DNA from: Azospirillaceae bacterium
GTDB lineage: Bacteria > Pseudomonadota > Alphaproteobacteria > Azospirillales > Azospirillaceae
DNA length: 64,000 bases
Direction: 5' to 3'
NCBI GenBank assembly: GCA_028283825.1
Contig: JAPWJW010000003.1
Span: forward strand, 2,108,501-2,172,500
Part shown: piece after piece, positions 1 to 10,618 of the stretch
Numbering within the stretch: position 1 is the stretch's first letter
How the letters are laid out: every line of letters starts with the position of its first letter
Notes under the pieces: model-generated
What the model was told of the DNA's origin: nothing
Databases searched by the model: none
The model's input: only the letters and a program-made list of their open reading frames with translations
Position numbers and translations under genes: made by a program

Positions 1-146
1 TCCTGCCACGACGCCACGAACGACGGTAAGTCCAACGCCAGCCCCCGCTTCTTAATGCACCTCAAGGTCCCGCGCCCATCGCGGGTCCGGCGGGCAGAGT
101 AGCGTTGGCCGCCGCCGCGCTTCAACCGTTCAACGGATAAGGGGAC
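1..146. other. No gene seen at left edge
   Basis: I see no supported coding region, RNA gene or repeat copy in this stretch. It lies downstream of the threonine aldolase stop codon and is cut by the window edge. Confidence 0.5.
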
Positions 147-1157
147 TTAGCGGAAGAAGGTGCCCACAATGGCCAAGGCCTGCTCCACCGCCGCGGCGTC
201 CACGTCCAGGTGGGTGACCCAGCGCTGCATACCATAGGTGCTGGTGACGGCGACGCCATTGTCCTTCAGGTGGGCGTTGAAGGCCTCGGCCACATCCGCC
301 GTCACGGCGACGAACAGGATGTTGGTGTCGGGCGGCGTGACGGTCAGGGCGGGGAAGGCAGACAGCCCCTCGGCCAGGCGGCGCGCGTTGGCATGGTCGT
401 CGGCCAGGCGGGCCACGTTATGCTCCAGCGCGTACAGGCCGGCGGCCGCCAGGATGCCCACCTGGCGCAGGCCGCCGCCCAGCATCTTGCGGATGCGGCG
501 GGCCCGCTGGATCAGGTCGGCCGGCCCCACCAGCACGCTGCCGATGGGGGCGCCCAGGCCCTTGGATAGGCAGACGGACACGCTGTCGAAGCCGGTCGCG
601 ACCTCCGCCGCCGGCACGCCCAGCGCGGTGGCGGCGTTGAACACACGGGCACCGTCCAGATGGGTGGCCAGGCCGCGGCGGCGGGCCAGGTCGGTGGCGT
701 CGCGCATGTAGGACAGGGGCAGGGCCCGGCCGCCCAGCGTGTTCTCCAGTGCCAGCAGGCGGGTGCGGGCGAAGTGCGGATCGTCCGGCTTGATGGCCGC
801 ATCGATGTCGGCCAGCGCCAGGGTGCCGTCGGCCTGGTGGGCGATGGGCTGCGGCTGGATGCTGCCCAGCACGGCGGCCCCGCCCGCCTCCCAGCGATAG
901 CAATGGGCCATCTGGCCCACGATGTATTCATCGCCCCGGCCGCAATGCGCCATCAGGGCCGCCAGGTTGGATTGCGTGCCCGACGGCAGGAAAAGCCCTG
1001 CTTCCTTGCCCAGCAGGTCCGCCGTCCGTGCTTCCAGCCTCTTCACCGTCGGATCGTCGCCGAACACGTCGTCGCCCACCTCGGCATTCGCCATGGCCTG
1101 GCGCATGGCGGGAGAGGGCCGGGTGACGGTGTCGCTGCGGAAGTCGAAACGGATCAT
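147..1157 (-). CDS. ltaE: Low-specificity L-threonine aldolase
   Basis: A 336-residue fold-type I PLP enzyme of the beta-eliminating lyase family. It cleaves L-threonine or L-allo-threonine to glycine and acetaldehyde in the cytosol. The N-terminus has the family opening FDFRSDTVTRPS, and the PLP-binding lysine sits in SVCLSKGLGAP near the middle. The length matches the family. The ATG at 1157 is preferred because AAGGGA lies about ten bases upstream and the conserved N-terminus starts directly there; the frame stays open far upstream but without any conserved sequence. It appears to be a single transcription unit. Confidence 0.93.
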   Translation of the reverse strand: MIRFDFRSDTVTRPSPAMRQAMANAEVGDDVFGDDPTVKRLEARTADLLGKEAGLFLPSGTQSNLAALMAHCGRGDEYIVGQMAHCYRWEAGGAAVLGSIQPQPIAHQADGTLALADIDAAIKPDDPHFARTRLLALENTLGGRALPLSYMRDATDLARRRGLATHLDGARVFNAATALGVPAAEVATGFDSVSVCLSKGLGAPIGSVLVGPADLIQRARRIRKMLGGGLRQVGILAAAGLYALEHNVARLADDHANARRLAEGLSAFPALTVTPPDTNILFVAVTADVAEAFNAHLKDNGVAVTSTYGMQRWVTHLDVDAAAVEQALAIVGTFFR

Positions 1158-1300
1158 GGGGATTGGTGTTCCCTTATGGTGAAGGCGATCGGTCAGTTCC
1201 GCCCACGGCGGGCGGGAAACGATCCTTACCATAAACGGGCGGGTTGCTGGACGCGACGGACCGCGCGTCAAAAGAGCCGGCGCGAAGATATCCCGAACGA

Positions 1301-1555
1301 TCAGCCGTGTTGCCGCTGTTTGGCCAGTGCGATGCCGTTTGCCACAATCTCTTCCACAGTCCTGGTGGAGAAAAGGCCCGCGTCCGCCTCGTCCGCGCCG
1401 AGTTTGACGGCGGCGCGGAACGCCTCCATCTCCAACTGTTCCAGCCGGGCTGCCAAGGCCGCGTCCAGGACCGTATCGATGTCCTGACCGGTCAGCGTCT
1501 GCAACTGGGCCAGGCGTTCGGCGGTGCTGTCCTGGATGTCGATGCGTTGGGTCAT
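1301..1555 (-). CDS. Small ribbon-helix-helix-like protein (orphan antitoxin-like)
   Basis: An 84-residue acidic protein. The first 45 residues (RIDIQDSTAERLAQLQ, then an LDAAL helix) look like a CopG/VapB ribbon-helix-helix domain. The C-terminal half, with a TVEEIVANGI segment, could be a toxin-binding tail. No toxin gene adjoins it. It lies 61 bp downstream of lysS on the same strand and could be read through from it. An alternative ATG at 1591 adds 12 residues and has a slightly better purine tract upstream. The RHH assignment is inferred from sequence pattern only. Confidence 0.6.
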   Translation of the reverse strand: MTQRIDIQDSTAERLAQLQTLTGQDIDTVLDAALAARLEQLEMEAFRAAVKLGADEADAGLFSTRTVEEIVANGIALAKQRQHG

Positions 1556-1615
1556 GGCGAAAATATGCGGGCGGGAACGGCGTTTGTCCATTCCCGCCCG
1601 ACTGCTTTACCCGTC

Positions 1616-3211
1616 TTACTTGATGCCGTCGCCCAGGGCCTGGTCGATCAGGGCCTTGGTCTCTTCCACGCCGTAAAGGGCGATGAAGCTGCCCATGCGG
1701 GGGCCCGTGCTCTGGCCCAGCAGCACCTCGTACAGGGCCAGGAACCAGGCGCGCAGTTCGGGGAAGGGATGGCGCTTGCCGATCTCGTAGACCTCGTTCT
1801 GCAGGGCCTCGGCATCGGCGGGCAGGCGGTCCAGCGCGGCCCGCAAATCCACCAGGGCGGCACGCTCCACGTCGGTGGGCGCGCGGTAGACCTTGGTCGG
1901 CTTCACCCGGTCCTGGTAATAGGCGACGGCGTAACCCACCAGCCGGTCCAGGAAGGGGCTGTTGGCGGGCGTGGCGGCGGGGGCGTAGCGGCTGATGAAG
2001 CCCCACATCACGTCCGCGTTCTCGGCATTGGCGGCACCCGCCAGGTTCAGCAGGATGCCGAAGGACAGGTTGGTCTTCAGCCGGTCGGCGGCCGTCGCCC
2101 ACTCCGGCACCTGGCCGTTGTGGATGTGCCAGGCCGGGTTCTCCAGCGCCTTGGCCGGGTCTTCCGCCTTCAGCTTGTCGACGAAGGTCAGGTAATCATC
2201 GACCGCGCGCGGGATGACGTCGAAGAACAGCTTCTTGGCGGCGCGCGGCTTCTGGAACATGTAGAGCGCCAGGCTTTCCGGCGGGGCGTAGCGCAGCCAC
2301 TCCTCCATCGTCAGGCCGTTGCCCTTGGACTTGCTGATCTTCTGGCCCTTGTCGTCCAGGAACAGCTCGTAATTGAAGCCCTCGGGCGGGGTGCCGCCCA
2401 GGATGCGGCAGATCTTGCTGGCGAGTTCGACGGACGGGATCAGATCCTTGCCCGCCATCTCATAGTCCACGCCCAGGGCGAACCAGCGCATGCCCCAGTC
2501 GGGCTTCCACTGCAGCTTCACATGCCCGCCGGTGACCGGCGTCTCGATCTTCTTCCCGTCCTCATCCTCGAACACCACGGTGCCGGCATCCGGGTTGATC
2601 TCCAGCATCGGCACCTGCAGCACGCGGCCGCTGCTGGGGCTGACGGGCAGGAAGGGGCTGTATGTGGCCCGGCGCTCCTCGCCCAGGGTCGGCAGCATCA
2701 CGCCCATGATCTCGTCATAGTGGCGCAGCACGGCCAGCAAGGCGGGATCGAAGCGGCCGGAGGTGTACCAGTCGGTGCTGCTCTGGAATTCGTACTCGAA
2801 GCCGAAGCCGTCCAGGAAGGCGCGCAGGCGCGCGTTGTTGTGGTGGCCGAAGCTTTCATGCGTGCCGAAGGGGTCCGGCACCTTGGTCAGGGGCTTGCCC
2901 AGGTGCTCCGCCACCATCTCCCGGTTGGGGATGTTGTCCGGCACCTTGCGCAGGCCGTCCATGTCGTCGGAAAAGGCGAACAGGCGGGTGGGCACGCCGG
3001 GCGCCAGGCGCTGGAAGGCCTGGCGCACCATGGTGGTGCGGGCGACCTCGCCGAAGGTGCCGATGTGCGGCAGGCCCGAGGGGCCGTAGCCGGTCTCGAA
3101 CAGGACATAGCCTTTGGGCGGGGCCTTGTCGCCGTAGCGCGCGACCAGTTTGCGCGCCTCCTCAAACGGCCAAGCCTTCGCCTCGCGTGCCAGTTCCTGT
3201 TCCGTCGCCAT
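1616..3211 (-). CDS. lysS: Lysyl-tRNA synthetase, class I
   Basis: A 531-residue class I lysyl-tRNA synthetase, the form found in archaea and most alphaproteobacteria instead of the class II enzyme. It charges tRNA-Lys with lysine in the cytosol. The HIGH-type signature appears as PHIGTF around residue 50, followed by the Rossmann catalytic core, and the KMSKS-type loop as KISKSKGNG around residue 290. The C-terminal part is the helical anticodon-binding region. A GTG nine bases upstream (3220) is an alternative start, and neither start has a strong ribosome-binding site. Confidence 0.95.
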   Translation of the reverse strand: MATEQELAREAKAWPFEEARKLVARYGDKAPPKGYVLFETGYGPSGLPHIGTFGEVARTTMVRQAFQRLAPGVPTRLFAFSDDMDGLRKVPDNIPNREMVAEHLGKPLTKVPDPFGTHESFGHHNNARLRAFLDGFGFEYEFQSSTDWYTSGRFDPALLAVLRHYDEIMGVMLPTLGEERRATYSPFLPVSPSSGRVLQVPMLEINPDAGTVVFEDEDGKKIETPVTGGHVKLQWKPDWGMRWFALGVDYEMAGKDLIPSVELASKICRILGGTPPEGFNYELFLDDKGQKISKSKGNGLTMEEWLRYAPPESLALYMFQKPRAAKKLFFDVIPRAVDDYLTFVDKLKAEDPAKALENPAWHIHNGQVPEWATAADRLKTNLSFGILLNLAGAANAENADVMWGFISRYAPAATPANSPFLDRLVGYAVAYYQDRVKPTKVYRAPTDVERAALVDLRAALDRLPADAEALQNEVYEIGKRHPFPELRAWFLALYEVLLGQSTGPRMGSFIALYGVEETKALIDQALGDGIK

Positions 3212-3238
3212 CGCGGTCACTCACGTCAAATCGAATGG

Positions 3239-3301
3239 AAAAAAGGCCCGCCTCCGCACGGTATGCCGAGTCGGGGCTCGGCACCGTATGCGCTGGCGGG
3301 T
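3239..3301 (-). terminator. Rho-independent terminator of the yhhQ-tgt operon
   Basis: Read on the minus strand just after the tgt stop codon, a long imperfect stem pairs CCCGCC with GGCGGG at its base and GTGCCGAG with CTCGGCAT near the top, around a short C-rich loop. It is followed directly by six U residues (the A run at 3239-3244 on the plus strand). It separates tgt from the downstream lysS gene. Confidence 0.8.
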
Positions 3302-3319
3302 ACCCGGTCAATTCGGGGT

Positions 3320-5400
<2,081 letters not shown>

Positions 5401-5533
5401 GGATCAGAGGCCCCAACCCGCGGGGTCAAGCAGCCGGCACGGGCGATGTCGATGAGGCGTGGGCGGCACAAGGGGCCGGCCCGAGAACGCCCAAGGGAAT
5501 GACACCGTCAATGAACCTATCGACCGAGGATCA

Positions 5534-5558
5534 GGGCGGCACCCGTCTGGGGCCGCCC
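5534..5558 (-). terminator. GC-rich hairpin downstream of rpmB
   Basis: A perfect 7-bp inverted repeat (GGGCGGC / GCCGCCC) with an 11-base loop lies 24 bases past the rpmB stop codon. No U-tract follows on the minus strand, so intrinsic termination is uncertain. Rho-dependent termination or mRNA 3' end protection would also fit. Confidence 0.4.
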
Positions 5559-5581
5559 CATTCCCGGAAGGCGTGCGGTGC

Positions 5582-5878
5582 TTAGGCGGCGGCCTTGTTG
5601 GCCAGCACCTTGGCGATGCGGCGCTTCACGCGGCGCGCATCCAGCGACAGCTCGCTGTCACGCATGTCCAGCAGGGCGCTGTCCAGGCCGCCCTTGTGCT
5701 CGATCGTGCGGATGCCCTTGGTGGACAGGCGCAGACGAACCATGGTGCCCAGCGCGTCGCTCAGCAGCGAGGTCTCCTGGAGGTTGGGCAGGAAACGCCG
5801 GCGGGTCTTGTTGTTGGCATGGCTAACGTTGTTGCCGAACTGCAAACCCTTGCCGGTCACATCGCACTTGCGGGCCAT
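5582..5878 (-). CDS. rpmB: 50S ribosomal protein L28
   Basis: A 98-residue basic ribosomal protein. The N-terminus [11 protein letters not shown] and the internal [12 protein letters not shown] are the L28 signature. The alphaproteobacterial form has the extended C-terminus ending in an [10 protein letters not shown] helix. It is transcribed alone, as is usual for rpmB in this group. The ATG at 5878 is set by the conserved N-terminus; the frame upstream of it has no similarity to L28. Confidence 0.97.
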   Translation of the reverse strand: MARKCDVTGKGLQFGNNVSHANNKTRRRFLPNLQETSLLSDALGTMVRLRLSTKGIRTIEHKGGLDSALLDMRDSELSLDARRVKRRIAKVLANKAAA

Positions 5879-6170
5879 AGGAACACCTTCACGGAATAAC
5901 AAGAATAACGACCCCGGCGCACATCGCTCCGGAGGGAAGCGGCGATATAACCGAAGGGACGGCGGAGAGTCAAGGGCACCCCGGGGGAATTCAGGGGCCA
6001 ATGGTCGGCATCCCTGCCATGGCCGGATGTAGAATCGGGCACAGAACAGGTAAGCGACTGACGGGGCCGCTATTGATGAAGGCGCCGGACCTTCGAGTCA
6101 AATGGCGCCCGTCTCATCTTGAACAAAGGATCGGGCTATTGTCGCTGGGCGACATCCAGGGAGGGACGTG

Positions 6171-6674
6171 TCAATCCCCCGCCCGCACCATCTCCAGGTC
6201 GATGCGATGGGGCTTGCCCTTGTGGATGAAGTCACCGACGAAGCTCAGCCTGTCCTTCTCGCGGGAATAGGTGATGGCCTCGCCCGCCTGAGCGCCCTGG
6301 CCGGTGAAGCGCACCCGTCCCAGGACACACTCCGTGGCCACGAAGACCACGGGGGTGGTCTTGTCCTCCCAGGCGCGGGCCAGCGTGCCGTCGAAATGGC
6401 GCAGGCGCAGGATGACTTGGGCGCCCTGCGTCGACAGGCTCAACGCCTCGATGAAATGGGGCACGCCTTCCTTGCCGGTTTCCCAGGCGCTGCCCGCCAG
6501 GTTGCCACCGGGCAGGACGACCCAGCGTTCCTCGCCGGCCGAATCGATGGTGGCGTTGCGCCACGTGCCCTCCAGCCAATGCAGGCCGGCCAGCGTGCAG
6601 TCCTCCGCCAGAGCCGGGTGCCCGATACCGAGGGAGAGGAGCAGGGCGGTTGTCAGCCAGGGACGCATCGTCAT
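6171..6674 (-). CDS. Secreted DUF6265-like protein
   Basis: About 167 residues. A signal peptide (RPWLTTALLLSLGIG, cleavage near ALA/EDC) suggests export to the periplasm. The mature part has the pattern LHWLEGTWR near its start, a GSAWE segment and beta-rich repeats, as in the small DUF6265 beta-sandwich family of unknown function. GAGCGGA six bases upstream supports the ATG at 6674; 6668 is also possible. The upstream gene meaB ends 26 bp away on the same strand, so the two may be co-transcribed. I infer no specific role. Confidence 0.7.
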   Translation of the reverse strand: MTMRPWLTTALLLSLGIGHPALAEDCTLAGLHWLEGTWRNATIDSAGEERWVVLPGGNLAGSAWETGKEGVPHFIEALSLSTQGAQVILRLRHFDGTLARAWEDKTTPVVFVATECVLGRVRFTGQGAQAGEAITYSREKDRLSFVGDFIHKGKPHRIDLEMVRAGD

Positions 6675-6700
6675 TCCGCTCGAGGATCCCCCGCTGTTGG

Positions 6701-7720
6701 TCAAGAACCGCTGCCGCGGAATCGCGCCAGCAGGGCGTGCGCCGCCATGGCGGGCGTTTGCGTCCCGGCCGTCACCGCCGCCTCCGCCGCCGCCAGGTCG
6801 GCGCGCACGGCGGGGTCGGCCATGAAGGCGGCCATCAGGCTTTCACGAATCTCGCTCCACATCCAGGATTGCGCCTGTTCCGCCCGGCGGCGGTCCAGCC
6901 CGCCGCTGGTGGCCGTCTGGCCGTCGCGGAACTGGCCGATGGTGTCCCACACCCCCTCCACCCCCTGGCTGGTGAGGGCGGAGCAGCTCAGTACCGGCAC
7001 GCGCCAGTCGGGCACGCTTGGCCGCAGCAGGGACAGGGCGTGCCGGTATTCGGCCACGGTGTGGCGGGCCTGGGCGATCAGATCGCCATCGGCCTTGTTC
7101 ACCACCACCAGGTCGGCCAGTTCCACGATGCCCTTCTTCAGGCCCTGAAGCTCATCGCCGCCGGCCGGCAGCAGCAGCAGCAGGAACAGGTCGACCATGT
7201 CGGCCACCGCCGTTTCCGACTGCCCCACGCCCACCGTCTCCACCACGATGACATCGAAGCCGGCGGCTTCGCATAACAGCATGGCTTCCCGCGTGCGCCG
7301 GGCGACGCCGCCCAGGGTGCTGCCGGCGGGCGAGGGGCGGATGAAGGCCTCGGGCTCCCGCGACAGCTGTTCCATGCGGGTCTTGTCGCCCAGGATGGAC
7401 CCGCCGGTGCGCTGGCTGGACGGGTCGATGGCCAGCACCGCCACCTTGTGGCCGCGCCCGATGACATGCAGGCCGAAGGCCTCGATGAAGGTGGACTTGC
7501 CCACGCCCGGCACGCCGGTGATGCCCACCCGCACCGACCGCCCGCTGTGGGGCAGCAGCCGGGCCAGCAGGGCATCGGCCCGGGCGCGGTGATCGGCGCG
7601 CGTCGATTCCACCAGGGTGATGGCCCGCGCCAGGGCCCGCCGGTCGCCGGCCAGCAAGGGGGCGGCCAGGCCGGTGGCATCGGCGGGCGACTCGGGAAGA
7701 AGCGGGGTATCGGCGTTCAT
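6701..7720 (-). CDS. meaB: Methylmalonyl-CoA mutase-associated G3E GTPase MeaB
   Basis: A 339-residue P-loop GTPase of the MeaB/ArgK family, which loads and protects the B12 cofactor of methylmalonyl-CoA mutase. Walker A is GVPGVGKST near residue 69, a conserved [20 protein letters not shown] segment follows, the switch/Walker B region is [13 protein letters not shown], and the base-specificity motif is VVNKADGD. The mutase genes themselves are not in the window. The B12 link agrees loosely with the cobalt chelatase genes at 54-57 kb. The start is taken at the ATG at 7720. Confidence 0.93.
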   Translation of the reverse strand: MNADTPLLPESPADATGLAAPLLAGDRRALARAITLVESTRADHRARADALLARLLPHSGRSVRVGITGVPGVGKSTFIEAFGLHVIGRGHKVAVLAIDPSSQRTGGSILGDKTRMEQLSREPEAFIRPSPAGSTLGGVARRTREAMLLCEAAGFDVIVVETVGVGQSETAVADMVDLFLLLLLPAGGDELQGLKKGIVELADLVVVNKADGDLIAQARHTVAEYRHALSLLRPSVPDWRVPVLSCSALTSQGVEGVWDTIGQFRDGQTATSGGLDRRRAEQAQSWMWSEIRESLMAAFMADPAVRADLAAAEAAVTAGTQTPAMAAHALLARFRGSGS

Positions 7721-7806
7721 GGGGGAAACCAGCCTCAGGCGAATATCCTTATGGTTGCTCCATAGCCCAGAACTTTGGTCCGGGCGATTCCCGATGTCGA
7801 GGGTGG

Positions 7807-8088
7807 CTATAGCTTTGGAGGCCACTGGCGGGCCGTGTGCAAGAGTCGCAATATCCCCACGGTGTCGCCCGTTACGGCATAAATCAGGACATAATTCCGG
7901 TGGACGACCAGTTCGCGCGTACCAACGATGCGACCAGGCCGGCCCATGTCCGGATGATTGGGCAAGGACGCCGCTTTCTTCGCGAATGTCTCATCAAGAT
8001 TCTGCGCGGCGATCACATTTTCCTGCGCGATGTATTCGTAAATCTCCTTACGGTCGATCCTTGCCGGGCGCGTCCAAACAAGTTTCAC
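7807..8088 (-). CDS. Type II toxin, RelE/ParE superfamily
   Basis: A 93-residue basic protein with the ParE fold pattern: an N-terminal beta strand ([15 protein letters not shown]), two helices, then [21 protein letters not shown] and a final strand with the [14 protein letters not shown] ending typical of ParE toxins. ParE toxins usually poison DNA gyrase, whereas RelE relatives cleave mRNA; the ARQWP ending favours ParE. It starts with GTG at 8088, overlapping the antitoxin stop codon by 4 bp (GTGA), so the two are translationally coupled. Confidence 0.9.
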   Translation of the reverse strand: MKLVWTRPARIDRKEIYEYIAQENVIAAQNLDETFAKKAASLPNHPDMGRPGRIVGTRELVVHRNYVLIYAVTGDTVGILRLLHTARQWPPKL

Positions 8089-8375
8089 GACGCCTGGCCG
8101 GCCAGTTTGCGGCGGGTTTCAGCGCGCCAGGTTGCTGCCTCCGCTTCCATTTCTTCGGCGGATATCACATCGCCAGCATTGGCTGCATCGATACCAATCT
8201 GAACCTGGGCGCGAAACCAAGCATCATAACCGGCCGCATCGGTCCGCTGCCGTACGAAAGCGCGCATATAGTCGCGTAGTAACTGCGCGCCCGTGCGATC
8301 ATTGGCCTTGGCAGCCTCGGCGAACTCGGCCTTCAGCGCCTCGTCCACACGAAAGGTGAAGGTCGTTTCAGTCAT
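8085..8375 (-). CDS. Type II antitoxin, ribbon-helix-helix (RelB/ParD-like)
   Basis: A 96-residue acidic protein. Its N-terminus TETTFTFRVDEALKAEF forms the strand-helix start of an RHH DNA-binding domain, followed by DRTGAQLLRDYMRAFV. The acidic C-terminal helix (SAEEMEAEAATWRAE) is the probable toxin-neutralising part. It is the first gene of a two-gene operon with the ParE-type toxin, the usual order for autoregulated type II modules. The ATG at 8375 fits the domain start. Confidence 0.88.
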   Translation of the reverse strand: MTETTFTFRVDEALKAEFAEAAKANDRTGAQLLRDYMRAFVRQRTDAAGYDAWFRAQVQIGIDAANAGDVISAEEMEAEAATWRAETRRKLAGQAS

Positions 8376-8388
8376 GAATCGCCTCTTG

Positions 8389-8414
8389 TGTTACGTGGTT
8401 TGTGCAGTGTAACG
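8389..8414. promoter_or_regulatory. Putative operator upstream of the ParE/RHH operon
   Basis: An inverted repeat GTTAC-N14-GTAAC lies 15-38 bases upstream of the antitoxin start codon, in the position expected for an autoregulatory site. The assignment is by position and symmetry only. Confidence 0.3.
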
Positions 8415-8427
8415 CATCGGCGCTATC

Positions 8428-10308
8428 TCAGATAGCATCCACTTGGGCAGCACTTAATGTCGCTGCGCCCTCCGCCACCGGATCCGCCGTCTGCTGGCGC
8501 GCCCACAGGGCGGCGTAGGCGCCGCCCAGGGCCAGCAGGTCGGCGTGGCGGCCGCGTTCGCGCACCCGGCCTTCCTCCAGCACGATGATCTCGTCGGCGT
8601 CCACCACGGTGGACAGGCGGTGGGCGATCACCAGGGTGGTGCGGCCGCGGCTGACCTCACGCAGATTGCGCTGGATCTCGCGTTCGGTGTGGGTGTCCAG
8701 CGCGCTGGTCGCCTCGTCGAACATCAGGATGGGCGGGTTCTTCAGGATGGTGCGGGCGATGGCCACGCGCTGCTTTTCGCCGCCCGACAGCTTCAGCCCG
8801 CGCTCGCCCACCGTGGTCTTCCAGCCATCGGGCAAGCCCGCGACGAAGCCGTCGATGTGGGCCAGGACGGCCGCGTGCTGCACCTCTTCCTGGGTGGCGC
8901 CGGTGCGGCCGTAGGCGACGTTGTAGCGGATGGTGTCGTTGAACAGCACGGTGTCCTGCGGGACGATGCCGATGGCGGCGCGCAGGCTGGCCTGCGTCAC
9001 GTCCGTGATGTTCTGGCCGTCGATCAGGATGCGGCCGTCGTTGGCGTCGTAGAAGCGGAACAGCAGGCGCGACAGGGTGGACTTGCCGGCGCCGCTGGGG
9101 CCCACGATGGCGACGGTGCGCCCGGCGGGCACGGTGAAGCTGACGCCCTTCAGGATGGGGCGGCGGGCATCGTAGCCGAAGGACACGTTCTCGAACCGCA
9201 CCTCGCCGCCGCTGACGGTCAGCGCCTGGGCGCCCGGCTTGTCCGCCACCTCGCGGTCCACATCCAGCAGGACGAACATCTTCTCCATATCGATCAGGGC
9301 TTCCTTCACCCCGCGATAGACGAAACCGAAGATGTTCAGCGGCTGGTACAGTTGCAGCAGATAGGTGTTCACCAGGACGAAGTCGCCCAGGCTCAGGCGC
9401 CCGGCCTCAATGCCGCTGGCGGCCATCCACATCACCACCACCAGGCCCAGGGCGATGATGAAGCTCTGCCCCACATTCAGGACGGACAGCGAGGTCTGGG
9501 TGCGCACCGCCGCCTTCTCATAGACCTGTAGCGCCTTGTCGTAGCGGTGGGCCTCATGCTCCTCATTGCCGAAATACTTGACGGTCTCGTAGTTCAGCAG
9601 GGTGTCGATGGCCCGCGCGCTGGCCTTGGTGTCGCTTTCCACCATCTGGCGGCGGATGCGGGTGCGCCAGTTGGAAATCAGGATGGTGAAGGCGATATAG
9701 CCCGCCACCGCCACGAAGGTGACCAGGGCGAACCAGACATTGAACAGCTTCCACAGGATGCCGGTGACCAGCAGGATCTCCAGCAGCGTGGGCAGGATGT
9801 TGAACAGGGCGGTGGACAGCAGGGTCTCGATCGCCTTGGTGCCGCGCTCGATGGACCGCGACAGGCCACCCGTCTGCCGTTCCAGGTGGAAGCGCAGCGA
9901 CAGGCCGTGCAGGTGGCGGAAGACGCTCAGCGCCGCCTTGCGCATGGCGCGCTGGGCCACCCGCTCGAACACGCTGTCGCGCAATTCGCCGAACGCCAGC
10001 GACAGCACGCGCGCCAGGCCGTAGGACAGGATGGCCAGCACCGGGATCACGGCGGCGTGGGCGGCGATGCCGGCGCCCAATTGGTCGACCGCATGCTTGT
10101 AGAACACCGGGATGGTGACGCTGGCGGCCTTGGCCCCCAGCAGCAGAGCCATGGAGATGATCACCCGCCCGCGCGTGCCCCAGTCGCCCTGGGGCCAGAT
10201 ATAGGGCATCAGCATGGCCAGCGCCTTGCCCTCGCCCATCTCGGGCCGGGTGGGGCGCGCCTCTGGCTGGGGCGGGACGGCGGATGGCTGTGCGGCGTTC
10301 TGGGTCAT
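8428..10308 (-). CDS. Atm1-type ABC exporter (fused permease and ATPase)
   Basis: A 626-residue half-transporter of the Atm1/HMT1 family, which exports glutathione-linked sulfur or metal species and helps maintain iron-sulfur and heavy-metal balance. About six transmembrane helices occupy residues 45-330. The family hallmark NYETVKYFGNE near residue 240 and LNVGQSF near residue 280, whose N and Q contact glutathione in the Novosphingobium enzyme, are both present. The ATPase domain has Walker A GPSGAGKST, signature LSGGEKQRVAIAR and Walker B ILMFDEATSALD. It follows a sensor kinase and a small gene on the same strand. Confidence 0.93.
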   Translation of the reverse strand: MTQNAAQPSAVPPQPEARPTRPEMGEGKALAMLMPYIWPQGDWGTRGRVIISMALLLGAKAASVTIPVFYKHAVDQLGAGIAAHAAVIPVLAILSYGLARVLSLAFGELRDSVFERVAQRAMRKAALSVFRHLHGLSLRFHLERQTGGLSRSIERGTKAIETLLSTALFNILPTLLEILLVTGILWKLFNVWFALVTFVAVAGYIAFTILISNWRTRIRRQMVESDTKASARAIDTLLNYETVKYFGNEEHEAHRYDKALQVYEKAAVRTQTSLSVLNVGQSFIIALGLVVVMWMAASGIEAGRLSLGDFVLVNTYLLQLYQPLNIFGFVYRGVKEALIDMEKMFVLLDVDREVADKPGAQALTVSGGEVRFENVSFGYDARRPILKGVSFTVPAGRTVAIVGPSGAGKSTLSRLLFRFYDANDGRILIDGQNITDVTQASLRAAIGIVPQDTVLFNDTIRYNVAYGRTGATQEEVQHAAVLAHIDGFVAGLPDGWKTTVGERGLKLSGGEKQRVAIARTILKNPPILMFDEATSALDTHTEREIQRNLREVSRGRTTLVIAHRLSTVVDADEIIVLEEGRVRERGRHADLLALGGAYAALWARQQTADPVAEGAATLSAAQVDAI

Positions 10309-10390
10309 GGGATATCAGATAGGGCGGCGGGGGCGGCGGTGATAGGGCCCAGGGGCATGGGGCCCCGCATGGGTGCCAGGATATGGGGGA

Positions 10391-10609
10391 TCAGCGGTCA
10401 CGCAGCAGGCCGCGGATGGCCTCGGCCAACAGGCGGTAGGCGCGGTCGTCGCCCTTGTCGGCATCGGCCGCCGCCTTGTCCGCCTGGGCGCGGAAACGAC
10501 CGTAGCCGTGATCGCCCTTGCGGGCACCTTCGGCCAGCACCTGGTCCAAGGTTCGGGGCGTCTCGGCGGGCGCGGTCGGTGGGGCCAGTGGTTTGGGCGG
10601 TTTGGTCAT
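10391..10609 (-). CDS. Small conserved hypothetical protein
   Basis: A 72-residue charged protein with a proline-rich first third (KPPKPLAPPTAPAETP) and an Ala/Lys/Asp-rich helical remainder. There is no signal peptide or membrane segment. It lies between the sensor kinase (9 bp upstream) and the Atm1 exporter (82 bp downstream), all on the minus strand, so it is probably co-transcribed with both. I do not recognise the family. The tight spacing on the kinase side is the main reason to believe it is real. Confidence 0.6.
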   Translation of the reverse strand: MTKPPKPLAPPTAPAETPRTLDQVLAEGARKGDHGYGRFRAQADKAAADADKGDDRAYRLLAEAIRGLLRDR

Positions 10610-10618
10610 GGCGCCCCA

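Noticed and set aside
1301-1591. Complete toxin-antitoxin module downstream of lysS
   Set aside because: Only an antitoxin-like RHH protein is present; no toxin-sized partner is found on either strand nearby.
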